The position numbers and the translations under genes were made by a program. Of a DNA stretch of 64,000 nucleotides, positions 17,124-25,853 are shown in pieces. The notes under the pieces are model-generated. The model saw nothing but the letters and a program-made list of their open reading frames with translations, had not been told where the DNA came from and did not search any database. The DNA is from Actinopolymorpha sp. NPDC004070 (GTDB lineage: Bacteria; Actinomycetota; Actinomycetes; Propionibacteriales; Actinopolymorphaceae). Each line of letters opens with the position of its first letter. Position 1 is the first letter of the stretch. The DNA lies in NCBI RefSeq assembly GCF_040610475.1, contig NZ_JBEXMJ010000019.1:1-64000 (forward strand). The letters are read 5' to 3'.

Positions 17124-17780
17124 GTGGCCGATCTCGTCTTCTTCACCGGAACCATGGACTGCGGCAAGTCGACCCTTGCCCTGCAGATGGACCACAACGC
17201 CCGCCAGCGCGGCCTCGCCGGACGGCTGTTCACCTGCCACGACCGGGCCGGCGCGGCGACGTTGTCCAGCCGGCTGGGGCTCACCGTGCCCGCCGTCGAG
17301 GTACGCCCGCACCTCGACCTCCAGCAGTACGTCGTCGCCGAGATGACCGCGGGCGCGCGCATCGACTACCTCATCTGCGACGAGGCGCAGTTCTACTCCG
17401 GCGCGCAGGTCGAGCAGCTCGGCCGGATCGTGGACGAGCTGAGCGTCGAGGTCTACGCGTTCGGCATCCTCACCGACTTCCGCACCAGGCTGTTCGAGGG
17501 CAGCCAGCGGCTGGTCGAGCTCGCCGACCGGGTCGAGGCCCTGCAGGTGCAGGCCCTGTGCTGGTGCGGCCGGCGCGGCACCCACAACGCCCGGACGGTG
17601 GGCGGCGTCATGGTCACCGAGGGAGCACAGGTCGTGGTCGGCGACACCGACGAGGGCGCCACCCTGGAGATCGGGTACGAGGTCCTGTGCCGGCGCCACC
17701 ACCGCCGCCGGGTCACCGCGCACGCCGCGGGAGCCGGATCCCCGTCGCCGGACGTCCTTCCGTTCGGCGCGTCCGCCTGA
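17124..17780 (+). CDS. tdk: Thymidine kinase (type II)
   Basis: A 218-residue type II thymidine kinase for the dTMP salvage pathway. The P-loop is GTMDCGKS (residues 9-16), the Walker B/catalytic acid is YLICDEAQFYS, and the zinc ribbon has CWC and CRRHH. The middle P-loop residue is Cys13 where Ser is common. The start is GTG 17124 with AGGA at 17111-17114, 9 nt upstream; the TTG at 17115 is too close to that site. It is the last gene of the DUF5998 cluster and is convergent with the M20 peptidase gene. Confidence 0.9.
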   Translation: MADLVFFTGTMDCGKSTLALQMDHNARQRGLAGRLFTCHDRAGAATLSSRLGLTVPAVEVRPHLDLQQYVVAEMTAGARIDYLICDEAQFYSGAQVEQLGRIVDELSVEVYAFGILTDFRTRLFEGSQRLVELADRVEALQVQALCWCGRRGTHNARTVGGVMVTEGAQVVVGDTDEGATLEIGYEVLCRRHHRRRVTAHAAGAGSPSPDVLPFGASA

Positions 17781-17804
17781 GGCGCCCGCGCCGACCGGCC
17801 GATC

Positions 17805-19214
17805 TCACACCGTACGCAGGAAGTGGTCCAGCACCCGCGCGCCGAACCGCAGCCCGTCCACCGGCACCCGCTCGTCCACCCCGTGCGCCAACCCCCGGAG
17901 CGGGAAGTCGGGCGGCAGCCGCAGCGGTGAGAAGCCGTAGCCCGCGATGCCGAGCCGGGCGAACGACTTGGCGTCGGTCCCACCGCCCATGCAGTAAGGC
18001 ACCACCACCGCGTCCGGGTCCTGCGTACGCAACGCCGCGGCCATCGCCTCGAACCACGGCGAGTCGATCGGCGCGGACACCGCCTCGGTGTAGTCCAGGG
18101 TCTCCCGTTCGACGTGGGGGCCGAGGAGCTTGTCGATGGTGTCCAGGAACTCCTGCTCGGTGCCCGGGAGCGCGCGGCCGTCGATGTTGGCGTGCGCGGT
18201 GCCGGGGATGACGTTGATCTTGTAGCCGGCGTCCAGCATCGTCGGGGTCGCGGTCGCCCGGACGGTCGCCGTGGCGAGCGCCCCGGCCTTGCCCAGCCGG
18301 TCGATGGTGGCGTCCACGTCGGTCAGGTCGACCTCGACGCCGAGTGCCGCGCCGGTGCGTTCGAGGAACGCCTGCACGGTCGGGGTGAGCCGGACCGGCC
18401 ACTCGTACGCTGCGATCCGGGCCAGCGCGTGCGCCAGCCGGACGACGGCGTTGTCGGGGTTGGGCCGGGAGCCGTGACCGGCCCGCCCGCGCGCGGTGAG
18501 CCGGAGGTGGATGGTGCCGCGCTCGGCGGCGGCCACCGGATACAGGCGTACGCCGTCCACGTCGAAGGAGTGCCCGCCGGACTCGCTGATCCCGATCGCG
18601 CAACCGGAGAACAGCTCCGGGTGCTCGTCGACCAGCCAGCTCGCGCCGTAGTCGCCGTGCGCCTCTTCGTCGGCGACGAACGCCACCACGATGTCGCGCC
18701 GGGGCCGCAGGCCCGCCGCCGACCAGGAGCGCAGCACCGCGAGCACCATCGCGCACATGTCCTTCATGTCGACCGCCCCGCGGCCCCACACCAGGCCGTC
18801 GCGGATCTCACCGGAGAACGGATGCACCGACCACTCGCTCGGATCGGCGGGCACGACGTCGAGGTGGGCGTGCACCAGCACCGCCTCCGCGGCCGGGTCG
18901 GTGCCGGGGATGCGGACCACGACGTTGGCCCGCCGGGGCGCGGACTCCAGCAGCGTCGGGGACAGGCCCGCGTCGGTGAGCACACCGGCGACGTACTCGG
19001 CGGCCTCGCGTTCGCCCACCGAGTCCCCGGGTCCGCGGTTGGTGGTGTCGAACCGGATCAGCCGCGCACAGAGGTCCTCCACCCCCTCCTCGGGACGGTG
19101 GGCCGGCGTTCCTTCGGCCGCGCTGCGGGCGGCGTCGCCGGCGTCGGGGTTGGTCTCGGGGTTGGTGTGGGAGTACGCCTCGTCGGTTCCGGTCACGTTC
19201 GATCCCTCGCTCAC
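17805..19214 (-). CDS. M20/M25/M40-family metallopeptidase
   Basis: A 469-residue zinc-dependent exopeptidase or acylase. Metal ligands and catalytic residues are in LVHAHLDVVPAD, WGRGAVDMKDM (bridging Asp), VADEEAHGDYGASWL (general-base Glu pair) and the C-terminal YCMGGGTDAKSFARLG. The lid/dimerisation domain is the GRAGHGSRPNPDNAV segment. The N-terminal 45 residues are acidic, disordered and unlike the family. Start GTG 19214 has GAGG 6 nt upstream. It probably cleaves dipeptides or N-acyl amino acids in the cytoplasm. Confidence 0.9.
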   Translation of the reverse strand: MSEGSNVTGTDEAYSHTNPETNPDAGDAARSAAEGTPAHRPEEGVEDLCARLIRFDTTNRGPGDSVGEREAAEYVAGVLTDAGLSPTLLESAPRRANVVVRIPGTDPAAEAVLVHAHLDVVPADPSEWSVHPFSGEIRDGLVWGRGAVDMKDMCAMVLAVLRSWSAAGLRPRRDIVVAFVADEEAHGDYGASWLVDEHPELFSGCAIGISESGGHSFDVDGVRLYPVAAAERGTIHLRLTARGRAGHGSRPNPDNAVVRLAHALARIAAYEWPVRLTPTVQAFLERTGAALGVEVDLTDVDATIDRLGKAGALATATVRATATPTMLDAGYKINVIPGTAHANIDGRALPGTEQEFLDTIDKLLGPHVERETLDYTEAVSAPIDSPWFEAMAAALRTQDPDAVVVPYCMGGGTDAKSFARLGIAGYGFSPLRLPPDFPLRGLAHGVDERVPVDGLRFGARVLDHFLRTV

Positions 19215-19274
19215 GTTCGCCTCGTCCTCACCCTGCTGCGTTCTCGCCGGGACGCCTGCCCGGCCTGCGGCACC

Positions 19275-20252
19275 TCAGCCGATCGTCTCGCCGAGCCTCA
19301 GCTGCGCCACCCCCGCGTCGGGGTCGGCGACCAGCTCCACCTCCACGCCGAGCGGCACCGCGAGCTGTGCCGGGCAGTGCCCGAACCCGAGCTCCCAGAT
19401 GATGGGTACGCCGAGCCCGCCCAGCCGGTCCGCCAGGAGCGCCCGGACCGTCTCGAGGTCGCCGCACTCCACCCACGATCCCAGCGCGATCCCGGCCACG
19501 CCCTCGAAGTACCCGGCGCGCAGCAGGTGCGTCACGAAGTGGTCGATGCGGTACGGCTCCTCGGTGACGTCCTCGAGCAGGACGATCGACCCCGGCGGTG
19601 GCGGGGCGACGTCGGGAACTCCGCGTCCGGACACCACCAGGCTGAGGTTGCCGCCGACGGTGCGCCCACGTGCCCATCCGGGCACCATCGTCTGCGCCAG
19701 TGGCCCGGACATCACCAGGCCCGCGTCCGGCTCGAACAGCAGCCGGCGGAGGTTCTCCTGGGCCGCCGGGTCGTCCACGAACGACGCGGTGCCCATCATC
19801 GCCCCGAACACCGTGGGTGTGCCGAGCCGGGAGCCGATCACCTGGTGCAGCGCGGTGACGTCGCTGGAGCCGGTGAACACCTTCGGCGGGGCGGCGGCGA
19901 TCGCGGTCCAGTCGATCAGGTCGAGGATGCGAAGCGCGCCGTACCCACCGCGGGCGCAGAAGATCGCCGCCACGTCCGGGTCGCACCATGCCCTGGTCAA
20001 GTCCCCGGCCCGGTCGGCGTCGGTGCCGGCGAGGTAGTCGAAGGTGGGATGCCGGTCGCGGGCGTGCGGTGCGACCTCCACCTCCAGGCCCCAGGACCGC
20101 AGGACCGCCACACCCTTCTCGAGATACTCCGGCACCAGTGGGCCGGACGGCGCCACGACAACGGCTCGGTCACCGGGACGCAGCCGGCGCGGCGCGACCG
20201 GACCGGCACCTTCGCCGGAACCCGGTGGGCCGGGGAACGCGGACGTCGGCAT
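19275..20252 (-). CDS. S66-family LD-carboxypeptidase
   Basis: A 325-residue serine peptidase of family S66, which removes the terminal D-Ala from muropeptide tetrapeptides during wall recycling. The nucleophile Ser is in VFTGSSDVTALHQ, the Glu in IVLLEDVTEEPYRIDHF and the His in LGFGHCPAQLAVPLG. FCARGGYGALRILDLID is also diagnostic. GGAGG lies 5 nt before the ATG. No signal peptide is present, consistent with a cytoplasmic recycling enzyme. It is divergent from the rhodanese gene. Confidence 0.9.
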   Translation of the reverse strand: MPTSAFPGPPGSGEGAGPVAPRRLRPGDRAVVVAPSGPLVPEYLEKGVAVLRSWGLEVEVAPHARDRHPTFDYLAGTDADRAGDLTRAWCDPDVAAIFCARGGYGALRILDLIDWTAIAAAPPKVFTGSSDVTALHQVIGSRLGTPTVFGAMMGTASFVDDPAAQENLRRLLFEPDAGLVMSGPLAQTMVPGWARGRTVGGNLSLVVSGRGVPDVAPPPPGSIVLLEDVTEEPYRIDHFVTHLLRAGYFEGVAGIALGSWVECGDLETVRALLADRLGGLGVPIIWELGFGHCPAQLAVPLGVEVELVADPDAGVAQLRLGETIG

Positions 20253-20357
20253 CGAACCTCCTCGGCGGCCGGCGCTCGGTGGCAGCCGGGCGACTCAGCC
20301 TCTCAGATCGCCGGGCACCAGTCGATCACCGGTCCGCCGCCTGGGAGACTGGCCGCC

Positions 20358-21239
20358 ATGAGCCCGATCCTCTCCGTGCCGGACCTGGCCACCTGGCTGG
20401 CCAGTGGCCGGCCGCCCGTCGTCCTCGACGTCCGGTGGACGCTCGCCGGCTCACCTGCGCTGGAGGTCTACCGGACCGGGCACGTGCCCGGTGCGAGGTA
20501 CGTCGACTTCGACACCGTGCTGTCCGGACCTGCCGATCCCTCCGGCGGCGGGCGGCATCCCCTGCCGTCCGCTGAGGACTTTGCCGGGGCCATGCGTGCC
20601 CTCGGCGTACACACCGACACCGACGTGGTGGTCTACGGCGCGCCCGACGGGTTCGGCGCCGCGCGCGCGTGGTGGTGCCTGCGGTACTTCGGCCACCGCT
20701 CGGTCCGGGTGCTCGACGGCGGGTTCGCCGCCTGGGAGCGGGCCGGGCAGCCGGTGGAGACGGGGGAGCCGGGGCCGGTCCCGGCGGTCGGCGACTTCGC
20801 TGCCCAGCCGGGTGGCATGCCGGTCCTCGACGTGGACGGCGCGGCCCGGCTCGCCCGGTCCGGCCTGCTCCTCGACGCCCGGGCAGGCGAGCGCTACCGC
20901 GGTGAGACCGAACCCGTCGACCCGGTGGGCGGGCACATCCCCGGTGCGCTGAGCGCCCCCACCGCGGCGAACCTCGACGCCGACGGCCGGTTCCTGGACG
21001 CTGCCCGCCTGCGGAAGCGGTTCGCGGCGCTGGGGGTCGGCCCCGAGGACGGCGATGCTGCGGCCGGTGCGGACGGCGGATCCGGCGTGGGCACCTACTG
21101 CGGTTCCGGGGTGAGTGCGGCGCAGCAGGTGCTCGCCCTGGAGTTGGCCGGCGTACGGGCCGGGTTGTACGTCGGCTCCTGGTCAGACTGGGTGTCCGAC
21201 CGCCAACGGCCGGTGGCCACCGGCCCGGACCGGGGCTGA
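20358..21239 (+). CDS. Two-domain rhodanese sulfurtransferase
   Basis: A 293-residue thiosulfate or 3-mercaptopyruvate sulfurtransferase with two rhodanese modules. The first is inactive-looking (HVPGARYVDFD, ending WERAGQP). The second holds the active-site loop TYCGSGVSAAQQ with the persulfide-forming Cys. It moves sulfane sulfur to acceptors such as cyanide or thiols. GAGACT 7 nt before the ATG may be a leaderless -10. Its last 57 bp overlap, on the opposite strand, the unknown gene controlled by the poly-cysteine leader, an intriguing sulfur-related neighbour. Confidence 0.9.
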   Translation: MSPILSVPDLATWLASGRPPVVLDVRWTLAGSPALEVYRTGHVPGARYVDFDTVLSGPADPSGGGRHPLPSAEDFAGAMRALGVHTDTDVVVYGAPDGFGAARAWWCLRYFGHRSVRVLDGGFAAWERAGQPVETGEPGPVPAVGDFAAQPGGMPVLDVDGAARLARSGLLLDARAGERYRGETEPVDPVGGHIPGALSAPTAANLDADGRFLDAARLRKRFAALGVGPEDGDAAAGADGGSGVGTYCGSGVSAAQQVLALELAGVRAGLYVGSWSDWVSDRQRPVATGPDRG

Positions 21240-21683
21240 CCGCCAGACCTCGGGCGACCCGGCGGACGAGCCGGCTGCGGGCGCGAGGCCGGGGAGGAGG
21301 TCGGTGACCAGCCGGTTGAACACCTCCGCGGCCGCGTCGACGGTCAGCAGCCCGGCCTCGAAGCCGCGCCAGCCCTGCTCGGCCGCGCCGTCGTAGCGCA
21401 CGCCGTCGGCAGGTTGCGTGTGCGTACGCAACACCAGCCGGGGTGGCGCTTGTGGGGCAGGCAGGTGCTCGCCGCAGCCGCAGTCGCAGCGAGGGGCGGG
21501 GTCGGCGAACAGGAAGTCACCCTCGGCGTACCGCTCGAGGTCCACGGTCGTGCCGTGGCAGCGGAAGTGCAGCAGCCCGCCGGCCGGCAGCAGTGCCCAC
21601 AGCCGCACCGGGGCGGGGTGGCTCGGCGGCACGACACGCAGGCCGCGGTCGAAAAGGGTGCGAGTCCAGGCAGCGAAATCCAT
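21183..21683 (-). CDS. Conserved small protein of unknown function behind a Cys leader peptide
   Basis: A 166-residue protein I cannot assign to a named family. It opens MDFAAWTRTLFDRGLRVV, has LWALLPAGGLLHFRCHGTTVDLERY, a cysteine cluster CDCGCGEH (metal or sulfur binding is possible) and a helical C-terminal half with GWRGFEAGLLTVDAAAEVFNRLV. Codon positions show the GC pattern of real genes. GAGGA lies about 8 nt upstream of ATG 21683. The regulatory region carries a leaderless 13-codon ORF ending in five Cys codons, so expression is probably tied to cysteine supply. Its 3' end overlaps the rhodanese gene by 57 bp in opposite orientation. Confidence 0.7.
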   Translation of the reverse strand: MDFAAWTRTLFDRGLRVVPPSHPAPVRLWALLPAGGLLHFRCHGTTVDLERYAEGDFLFADPAPRCDCGCGEHLPAPQAPPRLVLRTHTQPADGVRYDGAAEQGWRGFEAGLLTVDAAAEVFNRLVTDLLPGLAPAAGSSAGSPEVWRSAPVRAGGHRPLAVGHPV

Positions 21684-21798
21684 CGCGGGCGTCCTCGAAG
21701 AGCTGGTTGATGCTGCGGCGGCAGGCCGCGGGACCGGATGAGGTCAGCAGCAACAACAACAGCGGTGCAGGACGCCAGAACGCATGTCCGGAAGTCTG
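21684..21798 (-). promoter_or_regulatory. Candidate cysteine-responsive attenuator
   Basis: On the minus strand, in order: CAGACT (-10, 21798-21793), 7 nt, the leader-peptide ORF (21785-21744), a 60-nt gap and the start of the unknown gene (21683). AGGACGCC overlapping the gene's ribosome-binding site (21695-21688) is perfectly complementary to GGCGTCCT inside the leader ORF (21776-21769, codons 4-6). A ribosome held at the Cys codons (21761-21747) would cover the complementary element and free the ribosome-binding site. The layout is read directly; the mechanism is inferred from poly-cysteine leaders described in mycobacteria. Confidence 0.68.
21744..21785 (-). CDS. Poly-cysteine leader peptide (13 residues)
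   Basis: A short ORF reading MRSGVLHRCCCCC then TGA. The five Cys codons (TGT TGT TGT TGC TGC) are consecutive and directly precede the stop. The ATG is 7 nt downstream of CAGACT, so the mRNA should begin at the start codon. Poly-cysteine leaderless ORFs are known in mycobacteria as cysteine sensors of downstream genes; this one fits the type. The peptide itself need not have a function. Confidence 0.75.
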   Translation of the reverse strand: MRSGVLHRCCCCC

Positions 21799-21909
21799 CC
21801 AGCCTTCCGGCCGGGCCGAACATCGCGTCCAGCATCCGGACACGATGTCCAGCAACGGCGAGGGACGAACCAGGCCGTGCCGGACGAAGCGCCCGGCCGG
21901 CGGAGACAA

Positions 21910-23088
21910 CTACTCCGAACCGCGGCCGCCGCCGAACAGGATGTCGTCCCAGCTGGGAACCGCGCTCCGTCCCCTGCCCTTGCCGCCGGCGGCGCGTGCC
22001 CGGCGTCGCCGGGCCTCCGCGGCCCGGCGACGGGCGGGCTGCTCGGGAGAGGCCTGTTCCTTCTCGTCATCGGCAGGCGTGCTCTCGGCGGCGGGCTCGT
22101 CCTGGGCGGCCACCTCCGGCTCCGCGGCGACCTCCGGTTCGGCAGACGGCTCGGGAAAAGAGGCGCGGGTCTTCTCCTCCGGTGCGGAGGGCGCCGGGAT
22201 CTCGTCCGCCGGTGTCGGCGACGCCGTCCGCTCGGTCTCGGGTGCTTCGTTCAGATCGGGCACCTCGTCGGGGGCGAGGTCGTCGGGATCGTTCGCCCTG
22301 CCGGTGTCACGCGGACCCGGCGCCGGCACCCCGCGAGGGCCCTGGCCCGCGGCGAACTGGCGGCCGATGCTGTGCGAGAGGTCGACCGTGTCCTCGGTCT
22401 CCGGCACGGCATCGGCAGGTGGGGGAGCGAGCCGGAGCCGGTGGGCGTCACGCGACAGCGGCTCGGCCGCGGGTGTCGCCGGTGCGGCGGGCGGAGGGAC
22501 GATGCTGTCCATCGGCGCCTCACCGACCAGGGCGCGTGCCTTGGCGTCGGAGGTGACGACGACCCGGCCGAGCGGGTCGTAGCTGAACATCGCGCGGTGC
22601 TCTTCGCCCTCGAACGCGAAGGTGACCGAGACCGCCCAGCGCCCCTCGGGAGTGCGCCAGGCGTCCCAGGTGGCGTGGTCGCGGCCGACGCCGAGCGCAT
22701 CGAGCCGGCTGCCGACCGCCTCGTCGAGGATCTGCGCCGGGCCCTCGCGGCCGTTACGGCGAAGCGCGCAGCGCCGGGCCTGGCCGGCGGTGTACTCGCG
22801 TTCGGCCAGCACGGGTCCGGCATAGCGAAGGATCCGCTCGATCGGCACCTCGGCAGCCGCGGCGACGGTCTCCGACGACTCACCGGCACGCAGCCGAGCC
22901 TGGATCTCCTTGGGCCGGAGCCGGCTCTGCTTCTCCAGCGGTGCCGACCCCTGTCGTGCCCGGTCACTCACGACGGCTCCGCGGAGCCGGTCGTCGATCT
23001 TGAGTGCGAACTCCTCCCCCGAGCCCTCGTGAGTCAGGAGCAGATGGGTGCCGTCGTCGCTGAGGTGTACCAGCCTGACGTCGCGCAC
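21910..23088 (-). CDS. sepH: Cell-division regulator SepH (DUF3071)
   Basis: A 392-residue homologue of SepH, the actinobacterial protein that binds FtsZ and promotes septum formation. The conserved N-terminal DUF3071 domain covers about residues 1-190 (DVRLVHLSDDGTHLLL, KIDDRLRGAV, LRPKEIQARLRAGES, the HTH-like VAAAAEVPIERILRYAGPV). The remaining half is an acidic, Ala/Pro-rich disordered tail ending in a short basic patch and SWDDILFGG, a conserved C-terminal motif. The start is GTG 23088 with GGGGAGG 6 nt upstream; upstream ATG 23154 has no support. Cytoplasmic, at the division site. Confidence 0.9.
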   Translation of the reverse strand: MRDVRLVHLSDDGTHLLLTHEGSGEEFALKIDDRLRGAVVSDRARQGSAPLEKQSRLRPKEIQARLRAGESSETVAAAAEVPIERILRYAGPVLAEREYTAGQARRCALRRNGREGPAQILDEAVGSRLDALGVGRDHATWDAWRTPEGRWAVSVTFAFEGEEHRAMFSYDPLGRVVVTSDAKARALVGEAPMDSIVPPPAAPATPAAEPLSRDAHRLRLAPPPADAVPETEDTVDLSHSIGRQFAAGQGPRGVPAPGPRDTGRANDPDDLAPDEVPDLNEAPETERTASPTPADEIPAPSAPEEKTRASFPEPSAEPEVAAEPEVAAQDEPAAESTPADDEKEQASPEQPARRRAAEARRRRARAAGGKGRGRSAVPSWDDILFGGGRGSE

Positions 23089-23218
23089 GGTGTGCCTCCC
23101 CACATGTCGAGCCCTGATCAGTCTCTCGCGTACCGGGAGGACGATGCCAGGCACCGCGCCGGAGACACCCGAGGCGGTTCGACTGATCCGTGGTCTCGGG
23201 GGAGACGCCTTCGGTCAG

Positions 23219-23224
23219 AGCCTA
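23219..23224 (-). promoter_or_regulatory. sepH: Possible -10 of sepH
   Basis: TAGGCT reads on the minus strand at 23224-23219 in the 196-bp gap between the MFS gene and sepH. It would give a leader of roughly 125 nt. No -35 is convincing. Confidence 0.35.
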
Positions 23225-23284
23225 ACGTCTGTCCCGCGCCCCGAGGTCCTTGACGCCGCCGCCATGAACGCGGCCGGGCCGACG

Positions 23285-24508
23285 TCACGTCGCGGTCAGT
23301 TCGACGGGTTCGGCGACCTCGGCGGGCGCACGTCGCCGCGGCGACCGGGCTGCGAACGCGACGAGCACGGTGACGACTCCCGCGGTGAGGGGGACGTAGA
23401 AGCCCGCGCGGCCACCCGCGGCGTCCACGACCTGACCCGCGACGGCGGCGCCGACGGCAACGCCCGCGGCCATGCCGGTCGTGGTCCAGGCCATGCCCTC
23501 GTTGAGCCGGGCGGCCGGGACCGTGCGCTGGACGACCGCCATACTCGACACCAGTGTGGGCGAGATCGCGAAGCCGGCAAGGAAGAGCACGACGCCGAGC
23601 ACGCCGAGATGACCGATGAACGGCAGCGGGAGCATCGTCGCGGCGATCGCCGCCGAACCGAGCCGGAACCGCTTCATCGGCGGCATCCGCAGCCGCATCG
23701 CGCCGAGTGCCAGCGCGGACAGCATGCTTCCGGTGGCCCAGCCGGCGAGCAGCAGACCGGACGCGGACCGGTGGCCGGCGTCGGAGGCGACCGCGACGAC
23801 CACAACCTCGGCGCTGCCGAACAGCGCGCCGAGACCGGCGCACGCGACCACGACCGGGCCGAGCACCGGCCAGCCGAGCGGCGGCTTCACCTGCTGGCCG
23901 CTGCCGGGGTGATGGACCGGTGGTTGCGTACGCCGCTGCGCGGCCAGCAGGCAGGCGCCGACCACGCCTGCGACGACGGCCGTCAGCAGTCCGGCGACCG
24001 GGCTCACCGTGGTGGCCAGCAGGGTCACCAGCGGCGGGCCGACCATGAAGACGACCTCGTCCAGCAGGGCCTCCAGCGCGAACGCCGTGTGCAACTCCGG
24101 CTTGCCCTCGAGCAGGTGGGTCCACCGGGCACGGACGTAGGAACCGACCAACGGTCCGGAAGCACCGGCGACGGCCGCCAGTGCCTGGGGGAGCGGGTAC
24201 GCCACGCCGGCGCGTACGGTCACGATCAGCCCGCCCAGCGCGACCGCGTTGACCGCCGCGATCAGGGGAAGGACGAGGTGCTGCCCGTGGCGGTCGACCA
24301 GGCGGGCCTGCACCGGAGCGAGCACCGCCGCCGCGATGACGTAGGACGCGGAGATCGTGCCGGCCAGGCCGTAGGAGCCGGTGGTGGCCGACACGAGCAG
24401 GACCAGGCCGAGGCCGACCATCGACAGCGGAAGCCGGGCGAACCAGCCGGTGAGGGAGAAGGCGAGGCTTCCGGGAAGGCCGAGGATGGTGCGGTACGGG
24501 CTGAACAT
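23285..24508 (-). CDS. MFS transporter
   Basis: A 407-residue major-facilitator protein with about 12 hydrophobic segments in two halves split by a basic loop ([12 protein letters not shown]). It resembles small drug/metabolite exporters of actinobacteria; the substrate is unknown. ATG 24508 is preferred to the GTG at 24523 because [18 protein letters not shown] is where family sequences begin. It is divergent from the ferrochelatase gene and upstream of sepH in the same direction. Confidence 0.85.
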   Translation of the reverse strand: MFSPYRTILGLPGSLAFSLTGWFARLPLSMVGLGLVLLVSATTGSYGLAGTISASYVIAAAVLAPVQARLVDRHGQHLVLPLIAAVNAVALGGLIVTVRAGVAYPLPQALAAVAGASGPLVGSYVRARWTHLLEGKPELHTAFALEALLDEVVFMVGPPLVTLLATTVSPVAGLLTAVVAGVVGACLLAAQRRTQPPVHHPGSGQQVKPPLGWPVLGPVVVACAGLGALFGSAEVVVVAVASDAGHRSASGLLLAGWATGSMLSALALGAMRLRMPPMKRFRLGSAAIAATMLPLPFIGHLGVLGVVLFLAGFAISPTLVSSMAVVQRTVPAARLNEGMAWTTTGMAAGVAVGAAVAGQVVDAAGGRAGFYVPLTAGVVTVLVAFAARSPRRRAPAEVAEPVELTAT

Positions 24509-24665
24509 GGCAGGGCAGCTCACGGTGGGGAGAGGGTCGGACGGGGGGTCGGAACGTCGTGGTGCGGTGTCTCACGTGCCGCGCGAACTGCGGCGGCGAG
24601 CCCGGGGAACCGCACCGCTCACCCTAACGAGCACCACCGACAGGGCACCTGCGAATATCGGGAAC

Positions 24666-25784
<1,119 letters not shown>

Positions 25785-25840
25785 GGCGCCGACTGAGGCG
25801 GGGAACGAAGATCATCGTGCTCCATGAGGGCGCTCACCTC

Positions 25841-25853
25841 TAGGCTGATCCAC
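25841..25853 (+). promoter_or_regulatory. Leaderless -10 of the S9 peptidase gene
   Basis: TAGGCT (25841-25846) followed by 7 nt and ATG 25854. No Shine-Dalgarno site is present, which agrees with a leaderless mRNA. Confidence 0.5.
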
